The translations under genes and the position numbers were made by a program. This document shows positions 1-8,659 of a DNA stretch of 64,000 nucleotides, one piece after another; within the stretch, counting starts at the first letter, position 1; the number at the start of each line of letters is the position of its first letter. The notes beneath the pieces were generated by a model that ran no database searches, was not told the DNA's origin, and saw nothing but the letters and a program-made list of their open reading frames with translations. Source of the DNA: DAOMNN01 sp035443825 (lineage in GTDB: Bacteria; Pseudomonadota; Gammaproteobacteria; Burkholderiales; Rhodocyclaceae); NCBI GenBank assembly GCA_035443825.1, contig DAOMNN010000008.1, forward strand, positions 1-64,000, given 5' to 3'.

Positions 1-128
1 TGTCCGAAACACCCGGCGGCACCGAGTGGATCGGCCCGCCGTTGGGCGCACACACTGACGAAGTGCTACGCGAACTCGGTTACTCCGACGCCGACATCGC
101 GACGCTCAGAAGCGCGAAGGCGGTATGA
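1..128 (+). CDS. CaiB/BaiF (family III) CoA-transferase, C-terminal fragment
   Basis: Only the last 41 codons are in the window; the reading frame runs in from the left edge and ends at a TGA at 126-128. The tail reads PPLGAHTDEVLRELGYS and then a short acidic/basic helix ending in AKAV, which is the typical C-terminus of family III CoA-transferases, where the substrate-binding small domain ends with a G-x-H-[ST]-x-E/D-V-L motif. Known members move CoA between acyl-CoA and a free acid. The substrate cannot be inferred from this piece. Family call is fairly secure by motif; everything upstream is unseen. Confidence 0.75.
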   Translation, partial: SETPGGTEWIGPPLGAHTDEVLRELGYSDADIATLRSAKAV

Positions 129-139
129 GCCATCGTCCC

Positions 140-157
140 GGTCCGGCGCTCCGGACC
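140..157. terminator. Stem-loop between convergent genes
   Basis: GGTCCGG at 140-146 and CCGGACC at 151-157 form a perfect 7-bp stem with a CGCT loop. It lies in the 44-base gap between the convergent CoA-transferase and DUF364 genes. There is no T-run on either side, so this is only a possible bidirectional or Rho-assisted terminator. Confidence 0.35.
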
Positions 158-172
158 AGCAACTGCCTGCCG

Positions 173-1009
173 TCAGCGCAGCCGCTTCAGAAGCGCTTCC
201 GCACCGGGATAGCGATCACGTCCGATCGCAAACTTGCGCGCATGCGCGGTCCATGAACCGCCACTGGCGAGGGCATCGATGAAACCACGCCTGTCCACGA
301 TCCAGCTACCACCGAACAGGGTGACACCCCGGCTGAAGCTCGGATCGGGAATGCAGCCTGCACCGGGACCGATCATGGCGAACGTCGTTGCGGCCGAGCA
401 ACAGGCGAGCATCCGCTCCAGCGTGTCGTTGAGCAGGATCGTGCTGGTCGACAGCACCTTGTTGCAGCCGGCAAGTTCCTCGGGATCGAGCGTGACGCGA
501 TAGCCGGGGTGTTCACCGGCAAGCTCCGGCTTCAGTTCCACTACGGTCAATGCCGCACCCGCTGCGACAACACGATCGATCAGCGGCGTGAAAAGACCGA
601 TCATTCCGACGTGATCGCCGGGTTGTGGGTCGAGTTGCCCTATCGAGTCGCCACTCTTGTCCGGAACGTAAGCCGCCCGATCGAGGAAACACCGCGACAA
701 TGCATTGACGGCGGCGAAGCCGAGGGTGCGCTCCACCCCCGTGCCCGCGACATATCGACGCGCCGCATCGAGCGCATCCGATCCGACCAGCCCGAACCGG
801 TCCGGCGAGGCTGCCAGGCGATCAAGCGTGTCATCGAGCAACACATACGAGAGCCCGAGCGATCCGTCGTCGAGCTCCACGGCGCAGAACTCGCCCTGTT
901 TGGTGCCCGCCAGTTCGGCCGGAGGCAGGTGAAGCGCCTTCACCCGCGGTGGCGGAGCCGCCTGTGTAAAACGGTCCAGCAGGCTGATCAGTTCGGTTGC
1001 AAAGCTCAT
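173..1009 (-). CDS. DUF364/DUF4213 putative heavy-metal chelation protein
   Basis: A 278-aa protein with no signal peptide or membrane segment. It matches the two-part DUF4213 (N-terminal) plus DUF364 (C-terminal, Rossmann-like) architecture. Seen features are the motif GDHVGMIGLFTPLI about residues 130-145, a following TVVELKPE strand, and the stretch TSTILLNDTLERML with MIGPGAGCIPDP near residues 190-220, all typical of DUF364. The family is annotated as a putative heavy-metal chelation domain; the biochemical role is not established. It sits 48 bases downstream of the viaA-like gene in the same direction, so it is probably co-transcribed with the RavA/ViaA pair, a possible functional link. 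Confidence 0.75.
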   Translation of the reverse strand: MSFATELISLLDRFTQAAPPPRVKALHLPPAELAGTKQGEFCAVELDDGSLGLSYVLLDDTLDRLAASPDRFGLVGSDALDAARRYVAGTGVERTLGFAAVNALSRCFLDRAAYVPDKSGDSIGQLDPQPGDHVGMIGLFTPLIDRVVAAGAALTVVELKPELAGEHPGYRVTLDPEELAGCNKVLSTSTILLNDTLERMLACCSAATTFAMIGPGAGCIPDPSFSRGVTLFGGSWIVDRRGFIDALASGGSWTAHARKFAIGRDRYPGAEALLKRLR

Positions 1010-1057
1010 CTTGTTCCCGGGATTGCCGACGTGTGAGACAGAATAGCAAGTAGCGCG

Positions 1058-2617
1058 TCAGTTGCGCGAGCGCCGCCCGGCACGTACGGCCTGCGACGCT
1101 TCGGCGCCTGAGAGCGTAGCGTTGCGGTTCTCCGGCGTCCTCAACGCCCCGGGGAAATAGTTCGCAGTCAGACTCATCGAATCCACCGGCGACGGACTGT
1201 CCGACCCACCGAAGCGGCGCCAGTCGCGGACCCAATGGATGTCGTCGGCCAGCTCCAGCATGCCGATCGTTTCACGGTCACCGATCAGCACGCCCTGAAC
1301 CCGCAAGCCAGTCTCCAGGCGCACCCGCTCCAGACGTTGCGCGAGTGCCGGCGTGGCCCCGAACTCCCCGTCCGACGCGATGAGCAGATCGGCCATGCGC
1401 CAATCCTCCTGTTCCAGGCGTGCGATCGCGCACTCGAGCGGCGCACCGATGTCGGTGCCGCCGCAAAAGCTCTGGCCAAGGAAACGCGTCAATCGCTCGA
1501 GTCCGTCCGCATCGAGGGTCAGAGCCATGTCCACGACCTCGTCCGGACCACTGAATGCGAACACATGGCAGGCGCGCCGCTGCGCATGTGCCGCCCGCAC
1601 GGCTTCGAGCACCACCGCCTTCGCCACGGTCTCCGCGCCGCCCTGCATCGACCCGGACGTATCCACGCAGATCAGCATCGGCCCCCTCTCCAGGCGCTCC
1701 GCGCGCGGGTTCGCGCGCATCGCACGCATGACAGGCCCGCATTCCGGGCGGATCTCGCAAATGCGGTCATCATCCTCGTAGGTCAGGAGAGTTCGCTCGG
1801 CACGCCGCGCGTGCCACACCAGACGCAAGCGCGGATGGGCGAGCATCATCGTCTCGGCCGGGAGCATGCGCGCGATCCGCTGCGAGCGGTGGACTCCGCG
1901 CGTCTCGCCGGGCATGTCCGGAACCTTCACCGCACGGCGTATTTCATGCAGCGCCATGGTCGGCTCTGTGGCTTGCACTCTTGCGGGAGATGGCGTCGCG
2001 ACATCCTGTACACGCTGCACCCGGCCCAGTTGACGAATGATGCGCGCGAGCTCGGGCAAGCGGGCGATCTGTTCGCGGATGCGCACCACCTCCTGCCAGC
2101 CGCTGCTGCGTAGCAGGCCATGCAGCATGTCCCAACGCACATTCTTCAACAGGTCCCCGAGGTCCCCGAAAATATCGACCAGGGCGCGCATGTCTCCGCA
2201 ACGGGCCGACCAGTCCGCGGCGAATGCATCCAGCGCCATCGTCACCGCTTGTGCCTGACTCGCGCCACGGTCAACGTAGTCGACGATCAGATCGAGGTGA
2301 AACAACAGGCTTTGCAGCACGGTGTCGGTGAGTTCGACATTTCGGGCGCACCACGCCGGAAGATCCAGTTCGCGGAACCGTGCGCACAGCAAGTCCGAGC
2401 ACAGGGTATCGGGCCAAAGCACGGCACCGTCGCCGGGCAACCGTCCGGCAAGCAAGGCGTCGCGCCACTGTTCGAGGCCGGCGAGGCGGGATTCAAGTTG
2501 CCCCTGCGAATTCGTCAGCCCGCCCAGCCACAGGCGCCGTGCAAGGCGTTCGAGCGGCGCGAGCGGCGTCTCGAGCGTTTCGAACATCACCGGGTGCGGC
2601 AAGGTATCGCTGGCCAT
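1058..2617 (-). CDS. viaA: ViaA-like VWA-domain protein
   Basis: A 519-aa protein whose C-terminal half is a von Willebrand A domain. It has a MIDAS motif DTSGSMQG about residue 318, the second site T in CGGTD, and SDGEFG further on. The N-terminal half is helical and basic. This layout and length (E. coli ViaA is 483 aa) fit ViaA, the metal-binding partner of the MoxR ATPase RavA. The ATG at 2617 lies 9 bases after the RavA-like stop, so the two are translationally linked. E. coli RavA-ViaA is linked to assembly of respiratory Fe-S complexes and aminoglycoside sensitivity. Whether this pair does the same is inference. The last 30 residues are low-complexity and basic. Confidence 0.85.
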   Translation of the reverse strand: MASDTLPHPVMFETLETPLAPLERLARRLWLGGLTNSQGQLESRLAGLEQWRDALLAGRLPGDGAVLWPDTLCSDLLCARFRELDLPAWCARNVELTDTVLQSLLFHLDLIVDYVDRGASQAQAVTMALDAFAADWSARCGDMRALVDIFGDLGDLLKNVRWDMLHGLLRSSGWQEVVRIREQIARLPELARIIRQLGRVQRVQDVATPSPARVQATEPTMALHEIRRAVKVPDMPGETRGVHRSQRIARMLPAETMMLAHPRLRLVWHARRAERTLLTYEDDDRICEIRPECGPVMRAMRANPRAERLERGPMLICVDTSGSMQGGAETVAKAVVLEAVRAAHAQRRACHVFAFSGPDEVVDMALTLDADGLERLTRFLGQSFCGGTDIGAPLECAIARLEQEDWRMADLLIASDGEFGATPALAQRLERVRLETGLRVQGVLIGDRETIGMLELADDIHWVRDWRRFGGSDSPSPVDSMSLTANYFPGALRTPENRNATLSGAEASQAVRAGRRSRN

Positions 2618-2626
2618 GAGTCTACG

Positions 2627-4021
2627 TCAGGCCGAAAGTGGATCATGAATAACGGGCGCCGGAACGACGCCGGGATCCTCCGCCAGACGCGGCAGTGCCT
2701 GGAAGCCTGCACGCGCCGCAAGTGCGCGCGCACGCAGGCTGTCGATGGCCGCACCCGTTCCGACAAGGTTCGCGTCTACGCGCGCAGCGACGACTTCATT
2801 CATCCAGACGCTTCCCGCCACGTAGGCAGCAAGATCCTCACGCCGTCGTATGAGCTCCGCCTTGTATGCGTCGATGCGCCCGAGCAGCGCATCGATCTGG
2901 GCGGTGCGTGCGCTCACGTGCGATTGTCCATAGCGGCGTTTGCGCGCGTAGGTCATGCGCAGAGCCTGCGAGCCCCCCTTGGCGTCGCCTACGCTGTCAG
3001 ACAGATTGTCGGCCGAGAAACGCAGACGGCCCGATTCGTCATAGTCCAGATCGTTGGCCTCCCGCTCGACTGCGAACTGCGCTTCGAATGCTTCCACGAC
3101 CCGGGTCAGACGCGGCGGCGAGAAGGCCTCGCACACCCCGAGGCGACTGGCGAGCCACCCGGACACCATGTCCTGCCCGCTCGGTTCGGCCGCCACGCAC
3201 CACGGCAACAGCCACAGGTCCCAGTCGGAGATCGCGTCGCGCCCCTCGCTCGCGCAGGCAATCTTCATCAACCGTACGATCTTCACCCAGCGACGATCGG
3301 ACACGAAGATCCGTTGCTCCGTACCTTCAAGCCAGGAACGCAACTCGATCAGCAGGTCGGCAACGCCATCGGGCAAGTGCACGCTCGCCGCGCTGCGCGC
3401 CAGCGCAGCCAGTTCGTGCACGTCCAGCGCATCGTCCGGGTCGATTGCATCCACTCCGGAGGACAGGTCGAGCAGTTGTCGAAAGCCACCCGCACTCACC
3501 GGGCTCACTCGCAGGCGCATCAGGAATCGGTCGAAGAACGCTTCGGCCACCTCGTCGTCAGGCACCTCGTTGGTGGCGCCGATCACGCTGATCAGCGGGC
3601 AGCGCATGCGACCCGCGCCATTGTCGAACTCGCGCTCATTGAGCAGGGTCAGGAGCGCATTGAGGATGGCGCTGTTGGCGCGGAACACCTCGTCGATGAA
3701 GGCGATCGACGCATCGGGCAGGAAGCCCGCAGTGTGGCGTTCATAACGGTCCTGCTCGAGCGCACTGATCGAGAGCGGCCCGAACAGCTCTTCCGGCACC
3801 GAGAAGCGCGTCAGGAGACGTTCGAAGTAGCGCGCATCGCGAAATGCGTGGTGCAGGCGCCGCGCCAGCTCACTCTTTGCGGTACCGGGCGGCCCGATCA
3901 GCAGCGTATGCTCGCCGGCAAGAGCCGCGAGCAGGGCAAGATGTATCTCGCGGCGGCGCTCGACGAGGCCGGTCTCGAGCTTATCCAGCAATCGCGCCAG
4001 TTTCACTGGCAGGTCTTCCAA
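2627..4021 (-). CDS. ravA: RavA-like MoxR-family AAA+ ATPase
   Basis: MoxR-family ATPase of about 464 aa. Visible motifs: Walker A in IGPPGTAKSEL about residue 42, Walker B IAFIDEVF about 112, sensor segment GATNEVPDDE followed by FFDRFLMR (arginine finger). The long C-terminal part matches the LARA/triple-helical region that RavA has and other MoxR proteins lack. I place the start at a TTG (4019-4021) because GGGAGG lies about 6 bases upstream. The first in-frame ATG is at 4087, giving 22 extra, poorly conserved residues; a longer frame to 4192 would overlap the kinase gene. RavA is a hexameric chaperone-like ATPase acting with ViaA, encoded just downstream. Confidence 0.88.
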   Translation of the reverse strand: MEDLPVKLARLLDKLETGLVERRREIHLALLAALAGEHTLLIGPPGTAKSELARRLHHAFRDARYFERLLTRFSVPEELFGPLSISALEQDRYERHTAGFLPDASIAFIDEVFRANSAILNALLTLLNEREFDNGAGRMRCPLISVIGATNEVPDDEVAEAFFDRFLMRLRVSPVSAGGFRQLLDLSSGVDAIDPDDALDVHELAALARSAASVHLPDGVADLLIELRSWLEGTEQRIFVSDRRWVKIVRLMKIACASEGRDAISDWDLWLLPWCVAAEPSGQDMVSGWLASRLGVCEAFSPPRLTRVVEAFEAQFAVEREANDLDYDESGRLRFSADNLSDSVGDAKGGSQALRMTYARKRRYGQSHVSARTAQIDALLGRIDAYKAELIRRREDLAAYVAGSVWMNEVVAARVDANLVGTGAAIDSLRARALAARAGFQALPRLAEDPGVVPAPVIHDPLSA

Positions 4022-4172
4022 AGTCGTCCTCCCTTGCTCGCGCCATGAGCCATCCGATCCCGGTTCCGAAGAATGGCAGTCAATCATAGCGGATCGGCGT
4101 CGATGAAGCCGGCGCCCTGGTCGGGCGACCGTGCCCCGAACGCACCGGCGCCAGTTGTGACCGACGCAACAC

Positions 4173-5495
4173 TCACACTTCGCGCGGCACACTCACGCAG
4201 GCTGCCGTCCCGCCACCCTGACGCGGCCTGAGCTCCACTTTCCAACCGTTGGCATCGGCGAGTTGGCGCACGATCGCCAGACCCAGTCCGCTGCCGCCGG
4301 TTCGACTGCTGCGTGACGGCTCCAGGCGATGAAACGGCCGGAACACGGCTTCGCGCTCGTCCTCGGGAATCCCCGGACCGCGATCGAGCACGCAGATCTC
4401 CGCATAGCCGTCCAGGATGCGATATTCGATGTCGATCGGTTGCCCGGACCCATAGCGGGTAGCGTTCTCGATAAGATTCGATACGATACGCCTGAGTGCC
4501 AGTGGCCGAACACGCAGGCGGCAATCCGGCCCCTTCCGCCCACGAATCTCGGCACCGGCCTGTGTAAACTCTGCGGCGACATCAGCGAGAACGTCGCACA
4601 GGTCGAGTTCGACCGATTCCTGCTCGGCGAAGTCACGGCTGACTTCCAGACAGCGCGCGATCAGTTCGTTCATCGAGTCGACGTCGCGCACGATGCGCCC
4701 CAGCAGATCACGGTCGGGTTTCTCGGAGAGCATTCCCAGCGCGAGCCGGATACGTGCCAGCGGCGAACGCAGATCATGCGAAATACCGGCAAGAAGCGTG
4801 GTTCGGTTGGCCAACAGCTCTTCTACCTGCTCACCCATGCGGTTGAATTCGCGCGCCAGGGTGGCGAGCTCGATCGGACCGGACTCCACGAGTGGCTCCG
4901 GCCTGCGACCCTCACCGATCCGCTGCGTCGCCGAGGCCAGTCGCGCCAGGGGCGCGATCAACCACCGCGCCAGCCAGGCAGAGGTGACGAGCGTCACGAG
5001 AATCCCGACCGTGAGAATCAACACCGTGGCGAACCAAGGTCGTACGTCGACGCGGCCGGCCGGAAATCCGACACGCACTGTCGCCTCCCCCGGTCGGTCC
5101 ACCGGGATGTCCGCCCAGTACCATTCTTGGCCGTCCTCCGCGATACTGGCTGCAAGCTCGATTCTTTCGCCGACACGGGCGCTCAGGCTCGATTCGAGTA
5201 ACTGAAAATACGGAAGGAACCTGGCGAACGGCGTTGCCTCGCCAGCAGGATCCTGCACCTGGATACGATGAAGACGTCCGATGCGCTCCTGCAGCCAGGG
5301 ACGCTCGCTCTCCGGCTCGGCCTTCCAGGTTTCTGCCGTGCTGACCAGGAGCGCAGCAAAATCGCCTGTGGCGTGACGCCCCAAGGGTTCGAGCGCAAAA
5401 GCGACGATGACTGCGATAGTGAAGATCTGGAAGGAAAAGGAGACCACCGCAATCACCAGGGCGGTCCGCCCGAACAGTGTGCGGGGGACGATCAT
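4173..5495 (-). CDS. envZ: EnvZ-like sensor histidine kinase
   Basis: A 440-aa inner-membrane kinase. Order: first membrane helix about residues 10-35, periplasmic region to about 145, second helix about 150-175, HAMP linker (IAPLARLASATQRIGEG), dimerisation/phosphoacceptor helix with GISHDLRSPLARIR (His about 243), then the ATPase domain with N box NLIENATRYG, G1 DRGPGIPEDE and G2 GGSGLGLA. Close EnvZ/RstB-type arrangement. Its ATG (5493-5495) overlaps the OmpR stop by ATGA, so the pair is one transcript. The signal sensed is unknown. The neighbouring divergent sox operon makes sulfur or envelope status plausible, but this is inference. Confidence 0.9.
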   Translation of the reverse strand: MIVPRTLFGRTALVIAVVSFSFQIFTIAVIVAFALEPLGRHATGDFAALLVSTAETWKAEPESERPWLQERIGRLHRIQVQDPAGEATPFARFLPYFQLLESSLSARVGERIELAASIAEDGQEWYWADIPVDRPGEATVRVGFPAGRVDVRPWFATVLILTVGILVTLVTSAWLARWLIAPLARLASATQRIGEGRRPEPLVESGPIELATLAREFNRMGEQVEELLANRTTLLAGISHDLRSPLARIRLALGMLSEKPDRDLLGRIVRDVDSMNELIARCLEVSRDFAEQESVELDLCDVLADVAAEFTQAGAEIRGRKGPDCRLRVRPLALRRIVSNLIENATRYGSGQPIDIEYRILDGYAEICVLDRGPGIPEDEREAVFRPFHRLEPSRSSRTGGSGLGLAIVRQLADANGWKVELRPRQGGGTAACVSVPREV

Positions 5496-6199
5496 GCCTT
5501 GACCGGGCCACCCGGCGAAAAGAGGTACCCCTCACCCCAGACAGTACGCAGATAGATCGGATGAGAAGGATCATGTTCGATCTTGCGCCGCAATCGCGTC
5601 ACCCGGACGTCAACCATGCGGTCGAATGGGGCGCGCTCGTAACCCTTCAGGAGATCGACCAGGGCGTCGCGGCTGAGCACACGGTCGGGGTTTTCGATCA
5701 GCACCTTGAGCAAGGAAAATTCCGCGCCCGAGAGTTCGACTTCCTCGCCGTTGCGCGTCAACCGATGCCTCTCGAGATCGACTTCGAAGGGACCGAAGTG
5801 GCGTACGCGCCCCTTCGCCGCGGGCGGTTGGGCGCGGCGCAGCACCGCCGCGACCCGTGCCAGCAGTTCGCGGTGACTGAACGGCTTGGGCAGGTAGTCG
5901 TCGGCGCCGACCTCGAGACCGACGATGCGGTCGACCTCCTCGCCGCGTGCCGAGAGCATGATGATCGAAGGTCCGCCTCGACCGCCGAGCTCGCGCGCAA
6001 GCGAGAGTCCGTCCTCCCCCGGCAGCATCACGTCGAGCAGCAGCAGATCGACCGGGTGCGCTGCCAAATACCGCTTGGCGGCCGCCGCATCACCCACCCC
6101 CGCGACATCGTAGCCATTGTCGGTGAGATAGCGCACCAGCAGCTCGCGCAGATCCTCGTCGTCATCCACCACCAGTATGCGACTGCGACTTTGGGCCAT
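5492..6199 (-). CDS. ompR: OmpR-family response regulator
   Basis: A 235-aa regulator (E. coli OmpR 239). Receiver domain with acidic pocket VVDDDED (residues 10-16), phosphoacceptor Asp56 in LLLLDVMLPGEDG, Thr/Ser switch in IIMLSARG and Lys in YLPKPF; C-terminal winged helix with RVTRLRRKIE and the wing YLRTVWGEGYLF. The ATG at 6197-6199 is chosen because AAGGAA sits 5-6 bases upstream; a longer frame to 6304 would read through the operator region. Cotranscribed with the envZ-like gene through a 4-base overlap. Immediately upstream is a phased GNAAC array that looks like its own binding site, so autoregulation and control of the divergent operon are likely. Confidence 0.92.
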   Translation of the reverse strand: MAQSRSRILVVDDDEDLRELLVRYLTDNGYDVAGVGDAAAAKRYLAAHPVDLLLLDVMLPGEDGLSLARELGGRGGPSIIMLSARGEEVDRIVGLEVGADDYLPKPFSHRELLARVAAVLRRAQPPAAKGRVRHFGPFEVDLERHRLTRNGEEVELSGAEFSLLKVLIENPDRVLSRDALVDLLKGYERAPFDRMVDVRVTRLRRKIEHDPSHPIYLRTVWGEGYLFSPGGPVKA

Positions 6200-6205
6200 T
6201 CCGTT

Positions 6206-6268
6206 CCTTTGAAACAGCTTGAAACACCTTGTAACCATGACGGCTTCCTTGCAACACCCCGGAAACCG
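6206..6268. promoter_or_regulatory. Phased GNAAC array, likely OmpR-type operator
   Basis: GNAAC-type elements start at 6211 (GAAAC), 6221 (GAAAC), 6231 (GTAAC), 6251 (GCAAC) and 6262 (GAAAC), the first four exactly 10 or 20 bases apart and the last off by one. Each is preceded by a short pyrimidine/TT tract, e.g. CTTGAAACAC. This matches the known GXXAC direct-repeat logic of OmpR sites, bound head-to-tail by dimers on one DNA face. It lies between the divergent ompR and cytochrome/sox genes. No clear sigma-70 -35/-10 pair is visible towards the sox side, consistent with an activated promoter. Confidence 0.7.
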
Positions 6269-6322
6269 CTCCCCCCTACTGTGTGCTTGAGGAAAACATA
6301 ACACATCAGAGGAGGTGCAAAG

Positions 6323-6919
6323 GTGAGGAACGTATCAAGAGTCACGCTCGCCGCAGCGACGGCAATGATGGCGGCCTGCTTCACGCTTCCCGCCCTCGCT
6401 CAGGCGCCGTCCGAAGCGGACATGCAGCGCGGCAAGGCATTCATGCAGAAGAGCATGGCCATGATGACGCCTGAGCTGCTCGAAAAAGCCAAGGCACTGC
6501 CGCCCGAGATCCAGCAGTTTCTGCTCAAGGTGGCCATCAAGCACAAGTTGCACAGCGACACGCTGACGCTCACGCAGGTGATGCAGGAGATTCTCGCGGA
6601 CTATCTGACGGTCGGTACGGCAATCGCCAGCGACAACCGCGAAATGGCCGCCGATGCGGCCCGTCGCATCGCGAACCACCGTCTGCCACGCGGGGGAATG
6701 CTCCCTTACCTGCCCCTGGACAAGGTGAACGGCGAGGATCTCTCCGTGTTGCCGGCCATGGAGCAGGTGGTCGAGGGCGGCGCGATGAAGCTGGCGGAAG
6801 CTGCGGAGAGCGGCGACATGGCGGCCGCAGCGCGCCACTACGGGGACATCACGTCCGGTTGCGTCGCGTGCCATGCCCATTTCCGCGGCCAGCCGGGCGT
6901 CTCGCCGCGTCTGAAGTAA
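6323..6919 (+). CDS. Exported four-helix monohaem cytochrome (c-prime-like)
   Basis: A 198-aa protein starting with GTG, seven bases after a strong AGGAGG. Residues 1-27 form a Sec signal peptide (cleavage after ALA, before QAPSEAD). The mature part is alpha-helical and methionine-rich at its start. A single haem site CVACH lies at residues 180-184, near the C-terminus, the position used by cytochrome c-prime and related four-helix cytochromes. First gene of the eight-gene operon with the porin and soxXAYZ. A second protein of the same plan closes the operon (10925-11413). Role inferred: periplasmic electron carrier or small-ligand-binding cytochrome. Not assigned to a named protein. Confidence 0.8.
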   Translation: MRNVSRVTLAAATAMMAACFTLPALAQAPSEADMQRGKAFMQKSMAMMTPELLEKAKALPPEIQQFLLKVAIKHKLHSDTLTLTQVMQEILADYLTVGTAIASDNREMAADAARRIANHRLPRGGMLPYLPLDKVNGEDLSVLPAMEQVVEGGAMKLAEAAESGDMAAAARHYGDITSGCVACHAHFRGQPGVSPRLK

Positions 6920-6942
6920 TCCTGTCCTTGGGGGGAAACAGC

Positions 6943-7146
6943 ATGACGGTCGATCGCATCGTACATCTCGTCGCGGGCCTGATGGTGTTGCTGGGCCTGG
7001 CATTGACACACTTCACGCATCCCTACTGGGTCGCCCTGCCGGCCTTCGTGGGATTGAATCTGGCGCAAAGCGGAATCACCAATTTCTGCCCGCTCGCCTT
7101 CTTTCTGAAGAAAGCCGGCATCAAGGAAGGGGACTGTTGTTCATAG
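6943..7146 (+). CDS. DUF2892 inner-membrane protein
   Basis: A 67-aa protein with two hydrophobic helices, residues 5-22 and 27-45, then NFCPLAFFLKKAGIKEGDCCS. The pattern (short helix pair followed by a conserved CP and a lysine-rich tail) is that of DUF2892, also found as the membrane tail of the rhodanese YgaP. Start at ATG 6943, preceded by GGGGGG. Spaced 23 bases after the cytochrome and 30 before the porin, so inside the operon. In other bacteria DUF2892 often travels with rhodanese or sulfur-handling genes, which suits this context. Molecular role unknown. The C-terminal Cys-Cys pair is notable. Confidence 0.78.
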   Translation: MTVDRIVHLVAGLMVLLGLALTHFTHPYWVALPAFVGLNLAQSGITNFCPLAFFLKKAGIKEGDCCS

Positions 7147-7176
7147 GCCATACAGACACTGAGGGAGGGGGACAAC

Positions 7177-8646
7177 ATGAAAACAAGCTACAAGCTGACG
7201 ATTTCGGCGGCCGCGGTCGCGGCCGCGCTGGGTCTGTCCGGGCAGGCGGCGGCTGCGAACTGGGTGATGGCCCAGGCGATGGAGCCACCGAGCACGACCC
7301 ACCGCTTTTTCGGCGTGGGACAGCTGTCCTACACGAACAATTATGGCTGCGACCGTCTGGACGGCATGGTGAATCCCGGTACCGGTTCGCCCACGACAGC
7401 ACACGGTTTGCTCAACGGTTCGTACAACGCCCTTTGCCGCGTCGGCCCGAGACTGCGCGACAGGGCCGACGCGATCAATCTGGACAACCTGGCGATCGGC
7501 CTGCGCGGCAATCTCATTCCGGGCAAGATCAATTACTTCCTGATGATCAACGCCGGCATGAACGCCGCCAACTACGAGCCGCTCGATACCTCGCGCGCCC
7601 GAACCCTGAGCGTGACCGACGCGACCATGACCTTCAGCTACATTCCCGGCGTGCGCGTCCGGGCGGGCCTGATGCGCAAACCGGGCCCGGAGGAGCTCTA
7701 CCAGGCCGTCGATGTGAACAGCTACATCTGGCCATCCGACTTCATCGCGCGCGTCCAGACCGAGAAGTTCGTCCGCACCAACTCCAAGGGCACCACGCCC
7801 ATTCCCGGACAAAGTGACGGCACGTCCTCTTTCAGCGGTTACGACGCTGACGCCGGGCGCGACTGGGGCATCCAGTTCTTCGACGCCTTCAAGTCCGGAA
7901 AATGGACCCACACCTACGCGGTCATGTTCGGCAACGGCAGCGGCATTCACAAGATCAGGGACTACAACAGCAAGAAGGACCTGAACCTCTACCTCTCCAG
8001 CGAATATGACCTGCCTGGAGGGAAGGGTCCACACAAGCACGGCGTCAAGCTGTACGGCTACCATCAGCAAGGCACGCGCAACTTCGAGATCAACTCCAGG
8101 GGCGATCTGAGCCGCGATTTCGACTTCACCCGCTACGGGTTCGGCGTCAAGGCGGTCGGCCCGATCTTCGGCGAGGGGCGCGGCAAACACCGTCTCGGGT
8201 TCGAGTTCATGCACGCGAACGGGATGATCTTCGTTGCGCCCACCGGCAACGTGGTGGATGAAGCCTTCGGCGGCCAGATCCAGATTGCCGCTGAGAAGGG
8301 CAACAAGGCGCGCGGAGTCACGCTGGACTACGGCTACTATCTCAACGAGAAATGGCAGTTCGACATCCGCTACGCGCAGCACGATCTGCTTTACGCCACG
8401 GCCGACAACAACTTCTGGCGCCCCGAAGACAAGCGGGTCGTAAAGCAGCTCACGCTCGGCACGACCTATCACTTCACTCCGCAGACGCGGCTGACGTTCA
8501 ACATCGAGGCCCGTGACGCCAAGGCACCCAACCGGGTCACCTCCCTGCCGAACGATGCTGCCAATGAACGCGCGACAAGCAATGCCCGCACCGTGACCGG
8601 GGCGGTCGGCGCGCGCTTCGGCTTGCGGGTCACCCATCAGTTCTGA
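7177..8646 (+). CDS. Outer-membrane porin (OprP/DcaP-like beta-barrel)
   Basis: A 489-aa protein with a signal peptide ending in GQAAAA about residue 26. The body alternates short amphipathic strands rich in aromatic residues and ends in RVTHQF, a C-terminal phenylalanine typical of Bam-assembled barrels. Regions such as DNLAIGLRGNLIPGKINYFLMINAG and the paired GVRVRAGLMRKP strand resemble phosphate-selective-porin-type proteins; substrate specificity cannot be read. A strong GGGAGGGGG ribosome site precedes the ATG. It is translated 13 bases before soxX, so it probably supplies or releases anionic sulfur compounds across the outer membrane; that role is inference from context. Confidence 0.82.
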   Translation: MKTSYKLTISAAAVAAALGLSGQAAAANWVMAQAMEPPSTTHRFFGVGQLSYTNNYGCDRLDGMVNPGTGSPTTAHGLLNGSYNALCRVGPRLRDRADAINLDNLAIGLRGNLIPGKINYFLMINAGMNAANYEPLDTSRARTLSVTDATMTFSYIPGVRVRAGLMRKPGPEELYQAVDVNSYIWPSDFIARVQTEKFVRTNSKGTTPIPGQSDGTSSFSGYDADAGRDWGIQFFDAFKSGKWTHTYAVMFGNGSGIHKIRDYNSKKDLNLYLSSEYDLPGGKGPHKHGVKLYGYHQQGTRNFEINSRGDLSRDFDFTRYGFGVKAVGPIFGEGRGKHRLGFEFMHANGMIFVAPTGNVVDEAFGGQIQIAAEKGNKARGVTLDYGYYLNEKWQFDIRYAQHDLLYATADNNFWRPEDKRVVKQLTLGTTYHFTPQTRLTFNIEARDAKAPNRVTSLPNDAANERATSNARTVTGAVGARFGLRVTHQF

Positions 8647-8659
8647 GCAGGAGCGAGAC

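Noticed and set aside
2120..4048. A 642-codon open frame on the plus strand antisense to viaA/ravA
   Set aside because: High-GC antisense frames are commonly open. The minus strand encodes clear VWA and AAA+ motifs, and the plus-strand product has no recognisable domain.
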